DNA of 20,606 nucleotides from a bacterium (GCA_030646555.1 JAUSKP010000014.1:1-20606); one strand, 5' to 3'; positions 7,908-14,791 are shown, counted from the stretch's first letter. Numbers and translations: made by a program. The notes: generated by a model from the letters alone, not told the origin.

Positions 7908-7936
7908 AAAACAGGGTGCCGCAGGCACCCTGTTTT
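7908..7936 (+). terminator. Rho-independent terminator after nrdJ
   Basis: A perfect 13-bp stem, AAAACAGGGTGCC (7908-7920) with GGCACCCTGTTTT (7924-7936), and a GCA loop, starting 9 bp after the nrdJ stop. The flanking A and T runs make it potentially bidirectional. It separates the housekeeping block from the copper block. Confidence 0.92.
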
Positions 7937-7977
7937 AAAATAAAAATATACTCAGTTTAAAACTTTTATCAATATTG

Positions 7978-8050
7978 ACCCCGTTAGAAATAAGCCACCC
8001 CAAGGTGGCTATCGCCACTCCGAATTCGGAGGGCGGATTTCTAACGGGGT
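7978..8050. repeat. Three-way-junction inverted-repeat element upstream of the csoR-like gene
   Basis: A 73-bp element. Perfect 14-bp outer arms are ACCCCGTTAGAAAT (7978-7991) and its complement (8037-8050). Between them lie two hairpins: AGCCACC/GGTGGCT (7993-7999/8004-8010, CCAA loop) and 8013-8035, made of CTCCG/CGGAG with AATT loop plus CGCC/GGCG and one bulged A (8017). Its right end TAACGGGGT is identical to the right end of the element before hisS, and the overall architecture is the same. The last T of the element is also the first base of a TTGACA promoter hexamer, so insertion of this element may have supplied or placed the promoter. It lacks tRNA features. Confidence 0.8.
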
Positions 8051-8077
8051 TGACAGCAAGTTCATACTTGCTAACAT
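8050..8077 (+). promoter_or_regulatory. Promoter 1 with internal operator-like palindrome
   Basis: A perfect TTGACA (8050-8055), a 16-nt spacer and TAACAT (8072-8077). The spacer is almost entirely a perfect 7-bp inverted repeat, AGCAAGT-TCAT-ACTTGCT (8055-8072). A palindrome filling the space between -35 and -10 is the usual place for a repressor site. It may be an alternative start for the csoR-like operon. Confidence 0.5.
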
Positions 8078-8105
8078 AGACCTATACCCATGGTGAAGGT
8101 ATAAA
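8077..8105 (+). promoter_or_regulatory. Promoter 2 of the csoR-like operon
   Basis: TAGACC (8077-8082), a 17-nt spacer and TATAAA (8100-8105) predict a start near 8112 and a leader of only about 13 nt before the ATG at 8125. The CsoR-type operator 8082-8103 fills the spacer and covers part of the -10, consistent with autoregulation. Confidence 0.5.
8082..8103. promoter_or_regulatory. Putative CsoR-type operator O1
   Basis: TATACC (8083-8088) and GGTATA (8098-8103) are inverted with a 9-nt spacer containing GGTG. Bases 8082-8102 match 12490-12510, upstream of the RND operon, at 17 of 21 positions. Known CsoR operators likewise have A/T-rich ends flanking G/C tracts of the TACC...GGTA type. 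Placement over the promoter of the repressor gene supports autorepression relieved by Cu(I). The assignment to this repressor is inferred. Confidence 0.65.
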
Positions 8106-8124
8106 TAATTAATTTTAAAAAAAT

Positions 8125-8397
8125 ATGCTCAATAAAAAAGAAAATATTCTCATTAATCTTAAAAAGGCCCAAAGTTTAACTTTGAAAATTATTAAAATGG
8201 TTGAGGCCGGCGAGTACTGCATATGTACGATGCAGCAAAATTCGGCAGTAATAGGGCTTTTGAAATCAGTTCATCAAATGCTTATGGAGAATCATCTGAA
8301 TACTTGTTTTAAAAGCGCTATGGAAACAAAAAATGAAAAAAAGAAACAAGAAATGATAGATGAGATTTTAAAGGTTACAAAACTGTCCAATAAATAA
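8125..8397 (+). CDS. csoR: CsoR-family copper-sensing transcriptional repressor
   Basis: A 90-residue all-helical DUF156 (CsoR/RcnR/FrmR) repressor. The Cu(I) ligand triad of CsoR is present: Cys32 in GEYCICTMQQ, then His57 and Cys61 in MENHLNTC, at the same spacing as the Cys-His-Cys of known CsoR; the QNSAVIGLLKSVHQMLMENH helix matches the family. The usual helix-1 signature RxxGQxxGI reads KKAQSLTLKI here, so DNA contacts may differ from model CsoRs. It is first in a probable operon with the cupredoxin fusion protein and copA, and it has an operator-like palindrome over its own promoter. No Shine-Dalgarno is present. Cu(I) is the most likely effector; a persulfide or formaldehyde sensor is less likely given the His57-Cys61 pair and the gene neighbours. 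Confidence 0.87.
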   Translation: MLNKKENILINLKKAQSLTLKIIKMVEAGEYCICTMQQNSAVIGLLKSVHQMLMENHLNTCFKSAMETKNEKKKQEMIDEILKVTKLSNK

Positions 8398-8402
8398 AAT
8401 TT

Positions 8403-8438
8403 TCAGCCAGAGGCTGATCCAGCCCCGCTAAGCGGGGC
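8403..8438. other. Tandem hairpins between csoR-like gene and fusion gene
   Basis: TCAGCC-AGA-GGCTGA (8403-8417) is followed by GCCCCGC-TAA-GCGGGGC (8422-8438). Neither has a T tract, so they do not look like terminators. They could stabilise or differentially process the operon mRNA, or be a small repeat. Confidence 0.55.
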
Positions 8439-8462
8439 GGAGAAGATAAATTAACAAAATAC

Positions 8463-10202
8463 ATGCTTAAAAAAATAAATATTCAAATCGAAAATATACG
8501 ATCGGAGAATGATAAGGCATTAATTGAAACTGAAATAAATATTTTGGGGGGAGTCAAAAATGTTGATGTCAATGAAAAAAGCGGAGAAGTTTTGATAGAG
8601 TTTGATGACAGTAAAATCTCTCAGGGCCGATTATTTGAGTCTATTCAAAGTCTTGGGTTCAGGGTGATGGAGAAAACAAAAGAAGAAATTCATTTGCATG
8701 GGGAACACACTTACTTTGTCAGGGGAATGCACTGCGCTTCCTGTGAAATTTTAATAGAAAAAAAACTATCTGTTTTAAAAGAAATAAAATCCGTTGAGGC
8801 TTCAGCCGACAAAGGGAAGGTTTCCGTTGTTTATGAAGGGCAAAGACCGAGCGCCGGCAAATTAAATGAAATGTTTAAAAGAGAAAATTATCTCTTCTCT
8901 GATCAGCCGGTAAGAATCACGGAGAAGAATGAAGGGGATGGCTTTTTTGTAATTGCTGGCACGGCCTTATTTATTATTGCCGGTTTTTTAATTTTAAAAA
9001 ATAGCGGTCTTGCCGGTTTAATAAATGTTAATTCGGCTTCATCTTTGCCGATGTTTTTTTTATTTGGATTATTGGCGGGAGTTTCCAGCTGCGCGGCCTT
9101 AGTCGGCGGTTTGATTCTTTCAATGTCAAAACAATGGATGGGAATGTATTCCGAAAGAAATTCAACCCTGGAAAAACTTCGGCCCCATTTGATGTTTAAT
9201 GCCGGAAGAATTATTTCTTATGCTTTTCTGGGGGGAGTTATTGGCGCAATTGGCAGCAAATTTCAAATATCTTTAACTTTTAATTCGGTTTTAATTATTA
9301 TTGTTTCTGTAATAATGTTCTTTTTAGCATTGCAAATGCTGGGAGTAAAAACTTTTAGAAAACTTCAGTTTGCTATGCCTAAATTTATAACCAGACGTAT
9401 TGCCGATGAAACTAAATTTCAAGGGAAGCATATGCCATTTCTAATGGGGGCGCTGACCTTTTTTCTGCCCTGTGGTTTCACTATTACCGCTCAGGGCTTA
9501 GCCCTGCTTTCCGGCAATGCATTACAAGGCGCTTTGATTATGCTTTTCTTTGCCCTGGGAACAACCCCGGCGCTTTTAATGATAGGATTGTCAGCGGTTA
9601 AATTTTCTCAAAAACCGCATATAGCAGATAAGTTTTTAAAAGTTGCTGGCGTCTTAGTTTTGTTTTTTGCCTTATTTAATTTTAATACCCAATTAAATGT
9701 TTTGGGATTTTCTAGTTTAAGCGATATAAAATTAAATTCCGGCCAGCAGACCGTTAATAATAGAGAAGAGGGATTCCCGCCAATCGTTGACGGAAAACAG
9801 GTAATCAAAATGGATGCTTCAAGCTATGGTTATGCGCCTAATTATTTTAAGGTTAAAGCGGGGATTCCCGTGAGATGGGAGATCGCCGACAAGGGAACAA
9901 GCGGTTGTACCAACGCCGTTATTTCTAAGGGTTTATTTGATGGACAAATTTCGCTTACTCCGGGCAAAATAAGCGTTAAGGAATTTACGCCAATAAAGCC
10001 GGGAAAATATAAGTTTTCTTGTTGGATGGGAATGGTGTCGGGTATTATAGAAGTAATTGATGAAAAAAATGAAGCAGTAAATTCCGACGCCCCTGTTTTG
10101 GCAAAAAACATTGCCAATGCAGATGGCGCCGATGTTATACCTTCGGGCGCTAAAGGTTGCGGCTGCGGAGGAGGTGGCGCGGTAAGTTGCGGCGCCAGAT
10201 AA
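8463..10202 (+). CDS. HMA - DsbD/SafE-like membrane - cupredoxin fusion protein, probable copper handling
   Basis: A 579-residue composite membrane protein. Residues about 3-70 have the pattern of a heavy-metal-associated (HMA) domain but lack CxxC. Residues about 82-150 are a second HMA-like domain with MHCASC (Cys91, Cys94). Residues about 160-408 form a hydrophobic core of roughly six or seven helices, like the DsbD_2/SafE-TauE group, with buried Cys210 (GVSSC) and Cys337 (FLPCGFT) positioned like the redox pair of DsbD. Residues about 445-533 look like a cupredoxin (GYAPNYFKVKAGIPVRWEI, with Cys482, Cys520 and Met522/Met524 as likely metal ligands). The tail is Gly/Cys-rich (Cys566, Cys568, Cys577). 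Lying between csoR-like and copA genes, it likely moves copper or reducing power across the membrane. Exact role unknown; domain assignment is by pattern only. Confidence 0.8.
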   Translation: MLKKINIQIENIRSENDKALIETEINILGGVKNVDVNEKSGEVLIEFDDSKISQGRLFESIQSLGFRVMEKTKEEIHLHGEHTYFVRGMHCASCEILIEKKLSVLKEIKSVEASADKGKVSVVYEGQRPSAGKLNEMFKRENYLFSDQPVRITEKNEGDGFFVIAGTALFIIAGFLILKNSGLAGLINVNSASSLPMFFLFGLLAGVSSCAALVGGLILSMSKQWMGMYSERNSTLEKLRPHLMFNAGRIISYAFLGGVIGAIGSKFQISLTFNSVLIIIVSVIMFFLALQMLGVKTFRKLQFAMPKFITRRIADETKFQGKHMPFLMGALTFFLPCGFTITAQGLALLSGNALQGALIMLFFALGTTPALLMIGLSAVKFSQKPHIADKFLKVAGVLVLFFALFNFNTQLNVLGFSSLSDIKLNSGQQTVNNREEGFPPIVDGKQVIKMDASSYGYAPNYFKVKAGIPVRWEIADKGTSGCTNAVISKGLFDGQISLTPGKISVKEFTPIKPGKYKFSCWMGMVSGIIEVIDEKNEAVNSDAPVLAKNIANADGADVIPSGAKGCGCGGGGAVSCGAR

Positions 10203-10251
10203 AATAAATTGAGCGAGTTGCCGACCCTTTTAAGTTATTAAATATAAATTT

Positions 10252-12486
10252 ATGGAAAAAATAATTTTAGAAATTTCAGGAATGCATTGTGCTTCCTGCT
10301 CGGCCATCATTGAGAATGCTCTTAAAGAAGAAGAAGGCATTAAATCCGCTAATGTTAATTTTGGCACAGAAAAAGCTTATTTAGAATTTGATTCAGTTGA
10401 GATAAGCATCGCCCGAATTAAAAAAATAATTGAGAAATTAGGCTATAAAGCCAGCGAGGAGAGTCTCGAAGAAGAAATGGATGACCATCACAAAGAGGCA
10501 AAGGCGCAAGAGATCCAGAAACTAAAAAAGCGGTTTGTTTTCGCTCTAATTTTTAGCTTGCCTATTATTTATATGGTGATGGGCGAAATGCTTGGTTTGC
10601 CGATGCCGATGTTTTTTGAAGATTACGGATCGACCATACAGCTTGTTTTGGTTACGGGGGTAATCATTTCCTGTTTTAATATCTGGACTTCCGGCTTTAA
10701 AAATTTATTACGGCTAGCGCCAAATATGGATTCACTCATTTTTATCGGCACGGCGGTCGCTTATTTCTATAGCTTGATTATTTCTATTTTGATATTTTTA
10801 AGCGTAGAAGTTGAGGCGCATCTTTATTATGAAAGCGCCGCTTTGATCTTGGTTTTTATTTCTTTGGGTAAATATTTAGAAGCGATAACTAAGGGCAAAA
10901 CAAGCGAAGCAATTAAAAAATTAATTGGTCTTCAGCCGAAAGAAGCGACGATTATAAAAGATAATGAAGAGATAAAAATTCCTATTTCTGAAGTAAAAGC
11001 CGGGGATATTATTTTAGTTAAGCCCGGCGAGAAAATTCCGGTAGACGGAATTGTTATTGACGGCTATTCCGGTGTTGACGAAAAAGCGATTACCGGCGAA
11101 AGTATTCCCGTGGAAAAGAAAAAAGGCGATGAAGTAATTGGCGCGACCATCAATAAAACCGGTGTTTTGAAATTTAAAGCAATGCGGGTGGGCAAAGACA
11201 TGGTGTTGTCTCAAATTATAAAAATTGTTGAGGAGGCTATGGGTTCTAAGGCTCCGATCCAGCTATTGGCAGATAAGGTTTCTTTTTATTTTGTTCCATT
11301 TGTGATTGGTATTGCTATTTTGTCTTTTGCTATTTGGCTTTTGCTAGGGCAGCCTTTATCTCTTGCCTTAACAACTTTTGTGGCTATTTTAATAATCGCT
11401 TGTCCATGCGCTTTAGGATTGGCAACGCCGACAGCGGTAATGATGGGTACGGGTTTGGCGGCAAAAAATGGCATTTTAATTAAAAGCGGCAAGGCGTTAG
11501 AAATTGCGCGCGATTTAAATATTGTCATTTTTGACAAAACAGGAACTTTAACCAGGGGCGAACCTGTCGTAACTGATATTGTAGAAATTTCAAATTCAAA
11601 ACTTGATGTTCTGCAAATATCCGCTTCTATAGAAAAAAATTCAGAGCATCCATTGGCTCAGGCAATTGTTAACAAGGCCAAAGAAAAAAACCTTAAGCTA
11701 GATGAGGTAAAAGATTTCCAAGCTATTCCCGGATATGGCATTTCAGCCAGATTAGAAAACAAAAAAATACTTTTCGGAACAAGAAAGCTGATGGCTAATA
11801 ATCAAATTAATTCAAATATAGTGGAAGAAAAGATGATTGTTTTGGAAGATCAAGGAAAAACAGCAATGATCTTGGCCGTAGAAAAAGATATTATAGGCAT
11901 TATTGCGGTGGCTGATACCCTCAAGGATTATTCAAAAGAGGCGGTTGAAATGCTTCATAAAATGGGAAAGGGAGTCGCGATGATTACGGGGGATAATAAA
12001 AGAGTTGGGCAAGCTATCGCGAAGCTCGTTGGCATAGATAGAGTTTTAGCCGAGGTATTGCCGCAGGGAAAATCGGCCGAGATCAAAAAATTGCAGAGCG
12101 AGGGAAATATCGTGGCGATGGTGGGTGATGGCATTAATGATGCGCCGGCTCTGGCTCAAGCCGATTTAGGCATTGCCCTTGGTTCAGGCACTGATGTGGC
12201 GATGGAAACAGGGGAAATAGTTTTAATAAAAGATGATTTGCGAGATGTGGTGACTGCTATTGATTTAAGCAGATATACGCTCAAAAAAATCAAACAAAAT
12301 CTTTTTTGGGCTTTTGTTTATAATATTGTCGGTATTCCTGTCGCGGCGGGCGTTTTATATCCTTTTACCGGTTGGCTTTTAAATCCGGCAATTGCAGCCG
12401 CTGCCATGGCATTTTCGTCTGTAAGCGTTGTTTCAAATTCTCTTCTAATGAAAAGATACAGATCAAGAATTGGTAAAGAATCATAA
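10252..12486 (+). CDS. copA: Cu(I)-exporting P1B-type ATPase
   Basis: P1B-1 copper pump that exports Cu(I) (and usually Ag(I)) from the cytoplasm at the cost of ATP. The 744 residues begin with one HMA domain (MHCASC, Cys13/Cys16) and a short His/Asp stretch (about 77-80). They continue with the actuator TGES (281-284), transmembrane CPC (384-386), phosphorylation loop DKTGT with Asp428, nucleotide-domain HP (466-467) and hinge GDGIND (625-630). The last helices carry YN (690-691) and MAFSS (719-723), the Cu(I) signature of subgroup P1B-1. Full length for the family. It is third in the csoR-like operon, 49 bp after the fusion protein, whose HMA domain shares GMHCASC with it. Transcription is probably induced by copper through the operator at 8082-8103. 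Confidence 0.96.
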   Translation: MEKIILEISGMHCASCSAIIENALKEEEGIKSANVNFGTEKAYLEFDSVEISIARIKKIIEKLGYKASEESLEEEMDDHHKEAKAQEIQKLKKRFVFALIFSLPIIYMVMGEMLGLPMPMFFEDYGSTIQLVLVTGVIISCFNIWTSGFKNLLRLAPNMDSLIFIGTAVAYFYSLIISILIFLSVEVEAHLYYESAALILVFISLGKYLEAITKGKTSEAIKKLIGLQPKEATIIKDNEEIKIPISEVKAGDIILVKPGEKIPVDGIVIDGYSGVDEKAITGESIPVEKKKGDEVIGATINKTGVLKFKAMRVGKDMVLSQIIKIVEEAMGSKAPIQLLADKVSFYFVPFVIGIAILSFAIWLLLGQPLSLALTTFVAILIIACPCALGLATPTAVMMGTGLAAKNGILIKSGKALEIARDLNIVIFDKTGTLTRGEPVVTDIVEISNSKLDVLQISASIEKNSEHPLAQAIVNKAKEKNLKLDEVKDFQAIPGYGISARLENKKILFGTRKLMANNQINSNIVEEKMIVLEDQGKTAMILAVEKDIIGIIAVADTLKDYSKEAVEMLHKMGKGVAMITGDNKRVGQAIAKLVGIDRVLAEVLPQGKSAEIKKLQSEGNIVAMVGDGINDAPALAQADLGIALGSGTDVAMETGEIVLIKDDLRDVVTAIDLSRYTLKKIKQNLFWAFVYNIVGIPVAAGVLYPFTGWLLNPAIAAAAMAFSSVSVVSNSLLMKRYRSRIGKES

Positions 12487-12489
12487 TAT

Positions 12490-12510
12490 CTATACCTGGG
12501 GTGGAGGTAT
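12490..12510. promoter_or_regulatory. Putative CsoR-type operator O2
   Basis: ATACC (12492-12496) and GGTAT (12506-12510) are inverted across 9 nt with GGTG inside. The site is 17/21 identical to O1 at 8082-8102, and it ends on the first base of the TTGACA -35 of the RND operon. The same factor is therefore likely to control both copper units. Confidence 0.65.
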
Positions 12511-12539
12511 TGACACTGGGAGCAGTATAAGAATATAAT
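12510..12539 (+). promoter_or_regulatory. Consensus promoter of the RND operon, probably leaderless
   Basis: A perfect TTGACA (12510-12515), an 18-nt spacer and a perfect TATAAT (12534-12539). The expected transcription start is about 12546-12548, which coincides with the ATG at 12548, so the first gene would be translated from a leaderless mRNA. Operator O2 abuts the -35. Confidence 0.8.
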
Positions 12540-12547
12540 TAAACCTA

Positions 12548-12943
12548 ATGGATCAAATATTGTTTAAAAAAATCCCTGTCATGCTTCTCCTCTTCATAAT
12601 AGTGGGAGCATTTTTCTTTTGCGCTTTTGCTGTAACAATGCCTATGAATGATGGGGCTCATAATATGCCGTTAAATCAGGAAAAACTTGCGGCTCATTTT
12701 AGCTATGTTAAAGAATTGACGCTAGCGACGATAATTAAAGCTTTTGTTGCTTCAATTAGTTTTCTTTTTTTCATGGTTTTTGTTGTGTTCGCGGTTCTAC
12801 ATAAGTTTAGTTATTTTTTGCAGCTTATAACGGCTAATTATTTGAAGCAAAAATGCCGTGATGTTTTTTATTTTGTTCAATCAGCAATTTATAATTGGCT
12901 TTCTTCTTTTGAGCGAAGCCCTAATTTTATAAAACCGGCATAG
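12548..12943 (+). CDS. Two-helix membrane protein with Met/His extracytoplasmic loop, unknown function
   Basis: A 131-residue protein that I do not recognise. Helix 1 spans about 9-29 and helix 2 about 58-84. The loop between them holds MPMNDGAHNM (Met31, Met33, His39, Met40) and His50, groups that could bind Cu(I) or Ag(I). The C-terminal part (85-131) is basic and aromatic, and probably cytoplasmic. It is first in the unit behind the consensus promoter, before the adaptor and RND pump, so a copper accessory role is a fair inference. The ATG appears to be at or next to the transcription start. The stop codon lies inside a hairpin (12935-12978). Confidence 0.72.
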   Translation: MDQILFKKIPVMLLLFIIVGAFFFCAFAVTMPMNDGAHNMPLNQEKLAAHFSYVKELTLATIIKAFVASISFLFFMVFVVFAVLHKFSYFLQLITANYLKQKCRDVFYFVQSAIYNWLSSFERSPNFIKPA

Positions 12944-12978
12944 GAAAAACAGGTTTTTTTGGTATTTTTCTATGCTGG
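12935..12978. other. Hairpin over the stop codon of the two-helix membrane protein gene
   Basis: Bases 12935-12949 pair with 12965-12978 over 14 bp, with one G-U and one bulged G (12944). The 15-nt loop contains seven Ts. The TAG stop (12941-12943) is in the left arm. It lies directly before a terminator-like hairpin and may compete with or reinforce it. Confidence 0.55.
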
Positions 12979-12981
12979 CAG

Positions 12982-13008
12982 GTTCTTGTGTCGTACAAGG
13001 ACTTTTTT
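12982..13008 (+). terminator. Terminator-like hairpin inside the RND unit
   Basis: GTTCTTGT (12982-12989) pairs with ACAAGGAC (12995-13002) over 8 bp with one G-U and a 5-nt loop, followed directly by six Ts (13003-13008). It lies between the two-helix membrane protein gene and the adaptor gene, only 21 bp before the adaptor ATG. It should reduce, but may not stop, transcription into the pump genes. Confidence 0.7.
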
Positions 13009-13029
13009 GTTTATTAAATAAATTAAAAA

Positions 13030-14787
13030 ATGAAAGATAAATTAAAAAATATTATTCAAAGAATTAAATTGTTGCGTCCGCTCTATCTTGTAATGATATC
13101 GGTATTAGTTTTGTCGCTTGTTGCTGTTGGGATATTTGTTTTTTCTTTTGCGAATAAAACAGAATCAACTAAGATCGTAAGTGAAAAATTGACTGAGCGC
13201 GTTAATCTCCTTGCGGATATTAGTTCAGTTGTTGCCATTGTGGGAATTGATGATTTTGTCGGCGCCGATGGAAATAGTGTATCAAATAATTCTTGGCCTG
13301 GAGAAATTATATCTTCAGAAATATCGCAAATACAGCCGCAACGAGAAGGCGTAATTAAAAATTGGCGAGTTCGTATCGGCGATAAGGTTTTGACTGGTCA
13401 GGTTTTAGGAGAAATATCCGCGCCACCGGCCACTCCAGAACTGATCGCAATGCTCGCTGAAAAAGCCGAAGGCTTGGCTAGAGCTAAAGCGCAAGCCATT
13501 GTAGCCGATAAATTTGCGGCAAAAGAGCAATTACGTTTTAACGCGTTAAATGATTCTATTGATGGCAAAATAGTTTCGGGCACGGATCTTTCTTTGACCG
13601 CTCTTGAGGGCATGCGCAAATTGGCGGAAGTTAAGCGCGCCGCTCTACGTTCTTTTATTGAACGGGCATTATCAAGGCATATCGCCGCAATAAGCAATAC
13701 TACTGATTGGCGATATTTTAGATCTACTGCTTATTTAAATCCGCAATATGGGCTTTTAAATTCAAATATTCAGAATGCTTTTAGGATGTCATTGCTTGGA
13801 TTAGTTGAAAAGTTAAACGGTTCCGATGAGCTTCCTATTGAAAGCGCTCAAAATTACTTCGCGCTTGCAACGCAGCTTGCAAATAATTCTGTAGATAGCG
13901 GTGGCGATATGGCTGTAAGCGGATTTAAAATGACCGCCGCCGAAGATCAAAAAGATTTTTTAGAGATGCTCACCGATTATCGGGAAGCGCAGGCGGATCT
14001 GGCCGATAAGGAAACCGATTACAAAATTATGATAAATGAGAATAGCTCAATGGTTGAGAAAGAGAGGTCTATGGCTCATGCGGAAGTTGCAGCGATGGAG
14101 GCATCTTACAAAACAGTAGCCAATGAAATTACCGGCGGATTATATATTATCGCTCCAAATACGGGGGTTGTTTCAGCGATCTACAAGAAAGTCGGAGATT
14201 TAGTTAATCCGGGAATGTCGATCGCGGTTATTGCCGGACAAGGCAAGGGTGATCTCATTGTTCGTATAACTATTCCAAATAACGTTCGCAGGCCGTCAAT
14301 CGGGGAGGTTCTTTCCGTGGTGCGTCCTGGATTTCCTATGAATATTCACAAGGTAAAAATAACCGGCATTGGCGGGTTATTAGATGAAATGGGCGCATAT
14401 ATGGCAGATGCTATTTTTATTGATGGCGTTGATTGGCCAGTTGGCTCATCGGTGCGTATTATTGCGTCAGAAAATTCAAACAGTCCTGTTATTAAGCTTT
14501 CTGCGGTGTGGTGGAGTGAAGATGGCGCTCCGCAAATATGGGAGGTATCGGAGGCTGGAAGAATTTTCGCGAGAAAAATAACTATTGGCCGTACGCTTGG
14601 AACAGCGGCTGGCACATCGGTTGAAATATATGAGGGAATTAAAAACGGTGATCGTTATATCATAAGCCCCACAAAGGATATTCAAGAAAATATGCTTATT
14701 GATGAAATAGTATCGAAAGAAGGAGGCGCGGATGGCTCTGCTGAGTCGGGCGAGCAGGATTCAATGGCAGGAATGGGAATGTACTAA
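13030..14787 (+). CDS. RND efflux periplasmic adaptor (membrane fusion protein), CusB/HlyD-like
   Basis: Adaptor that would link or feed the RND pump encoded next. The 585 residues have an N-terminal membrane anchor (about 17-41, no lipobox). A lipoyl half-motif follows (REGVIKNWRVRIGDKVLTGQVLGEI, about 105-129), then a long helical region (about 135-360), the second lipoyl half (LYIIAPNTGVVSAIYKKVGDLVNPG, about 371-395), a beta-barrel (about 405-485) and a membrane-proximal domain (about 488-555). The tail ends in SMAGMGMY, a Met cluster suited to Cu(I)/Ag(I). It is longer than most adaptors, mainly in the helical region. It ends 4 bp before the chosen start of the pump gene. No Shine-Dalgarno. 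The family call is firm; substrate is inferred from neighbours. Confidence 0.85.
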   Translation: MKDKLKNIIQRIKLLRPLYLVMISVLVLSLVAVGIFVFSFANKTESTKIVSEKLTERVNLLADISSVVAIVGIDDFVGADGNSVSNNSWPGEIISSEISQIQPQREGVIKNWRVRIGDKVLTGQVLGEISAPPATPELIAMLAEKAEGLARAKAQAIVADKFAAKEQLRFNALNDSIDGKIVSGTDLSLTALEGMRKLAEVKRAALRSFIERALSRHIAAISNTTDWRYFRSTAYLNPQYGLLNSNIQNAFRMSLLGLVEKLNGSDELPIESAQNYFALATQLANNSVDSGGDMAVSGFKMTAAEDQKDFLEMLTDYREAQADLADKETDYKIMINENSSMVEKERSMAHAEVAAMEASYKTVANEITGGLYIIAPNTGVVSAIYKKVGDLVNPGMSIAVIAGQGKGDLIVRITIPNNVRRPSIGEVLSVVRPGFPMNIHKVKITGIGGLLDEMGAYMADAIFIDGVDWPVGSSVRIIASENSNSPVIKLSAVWWSEDGAPQIWEVSEAGRIFARKITIGRTLGTAAGTSVEIYEGIKNGDRYIISPTKDIQENMLIDEIVSKEGGADGSAESGEQDSMAGMGMY

Positions 14788-14791
14788 AAAT

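Noticed and set aside
7978..8050. tRNA-like cloverleaf
   Set aside because: The 73-nt length and stems suggested it, but the outer stem is 14 bp, there are only two inner hairpins, and no GTTC T-loop or anticodon arm is present.
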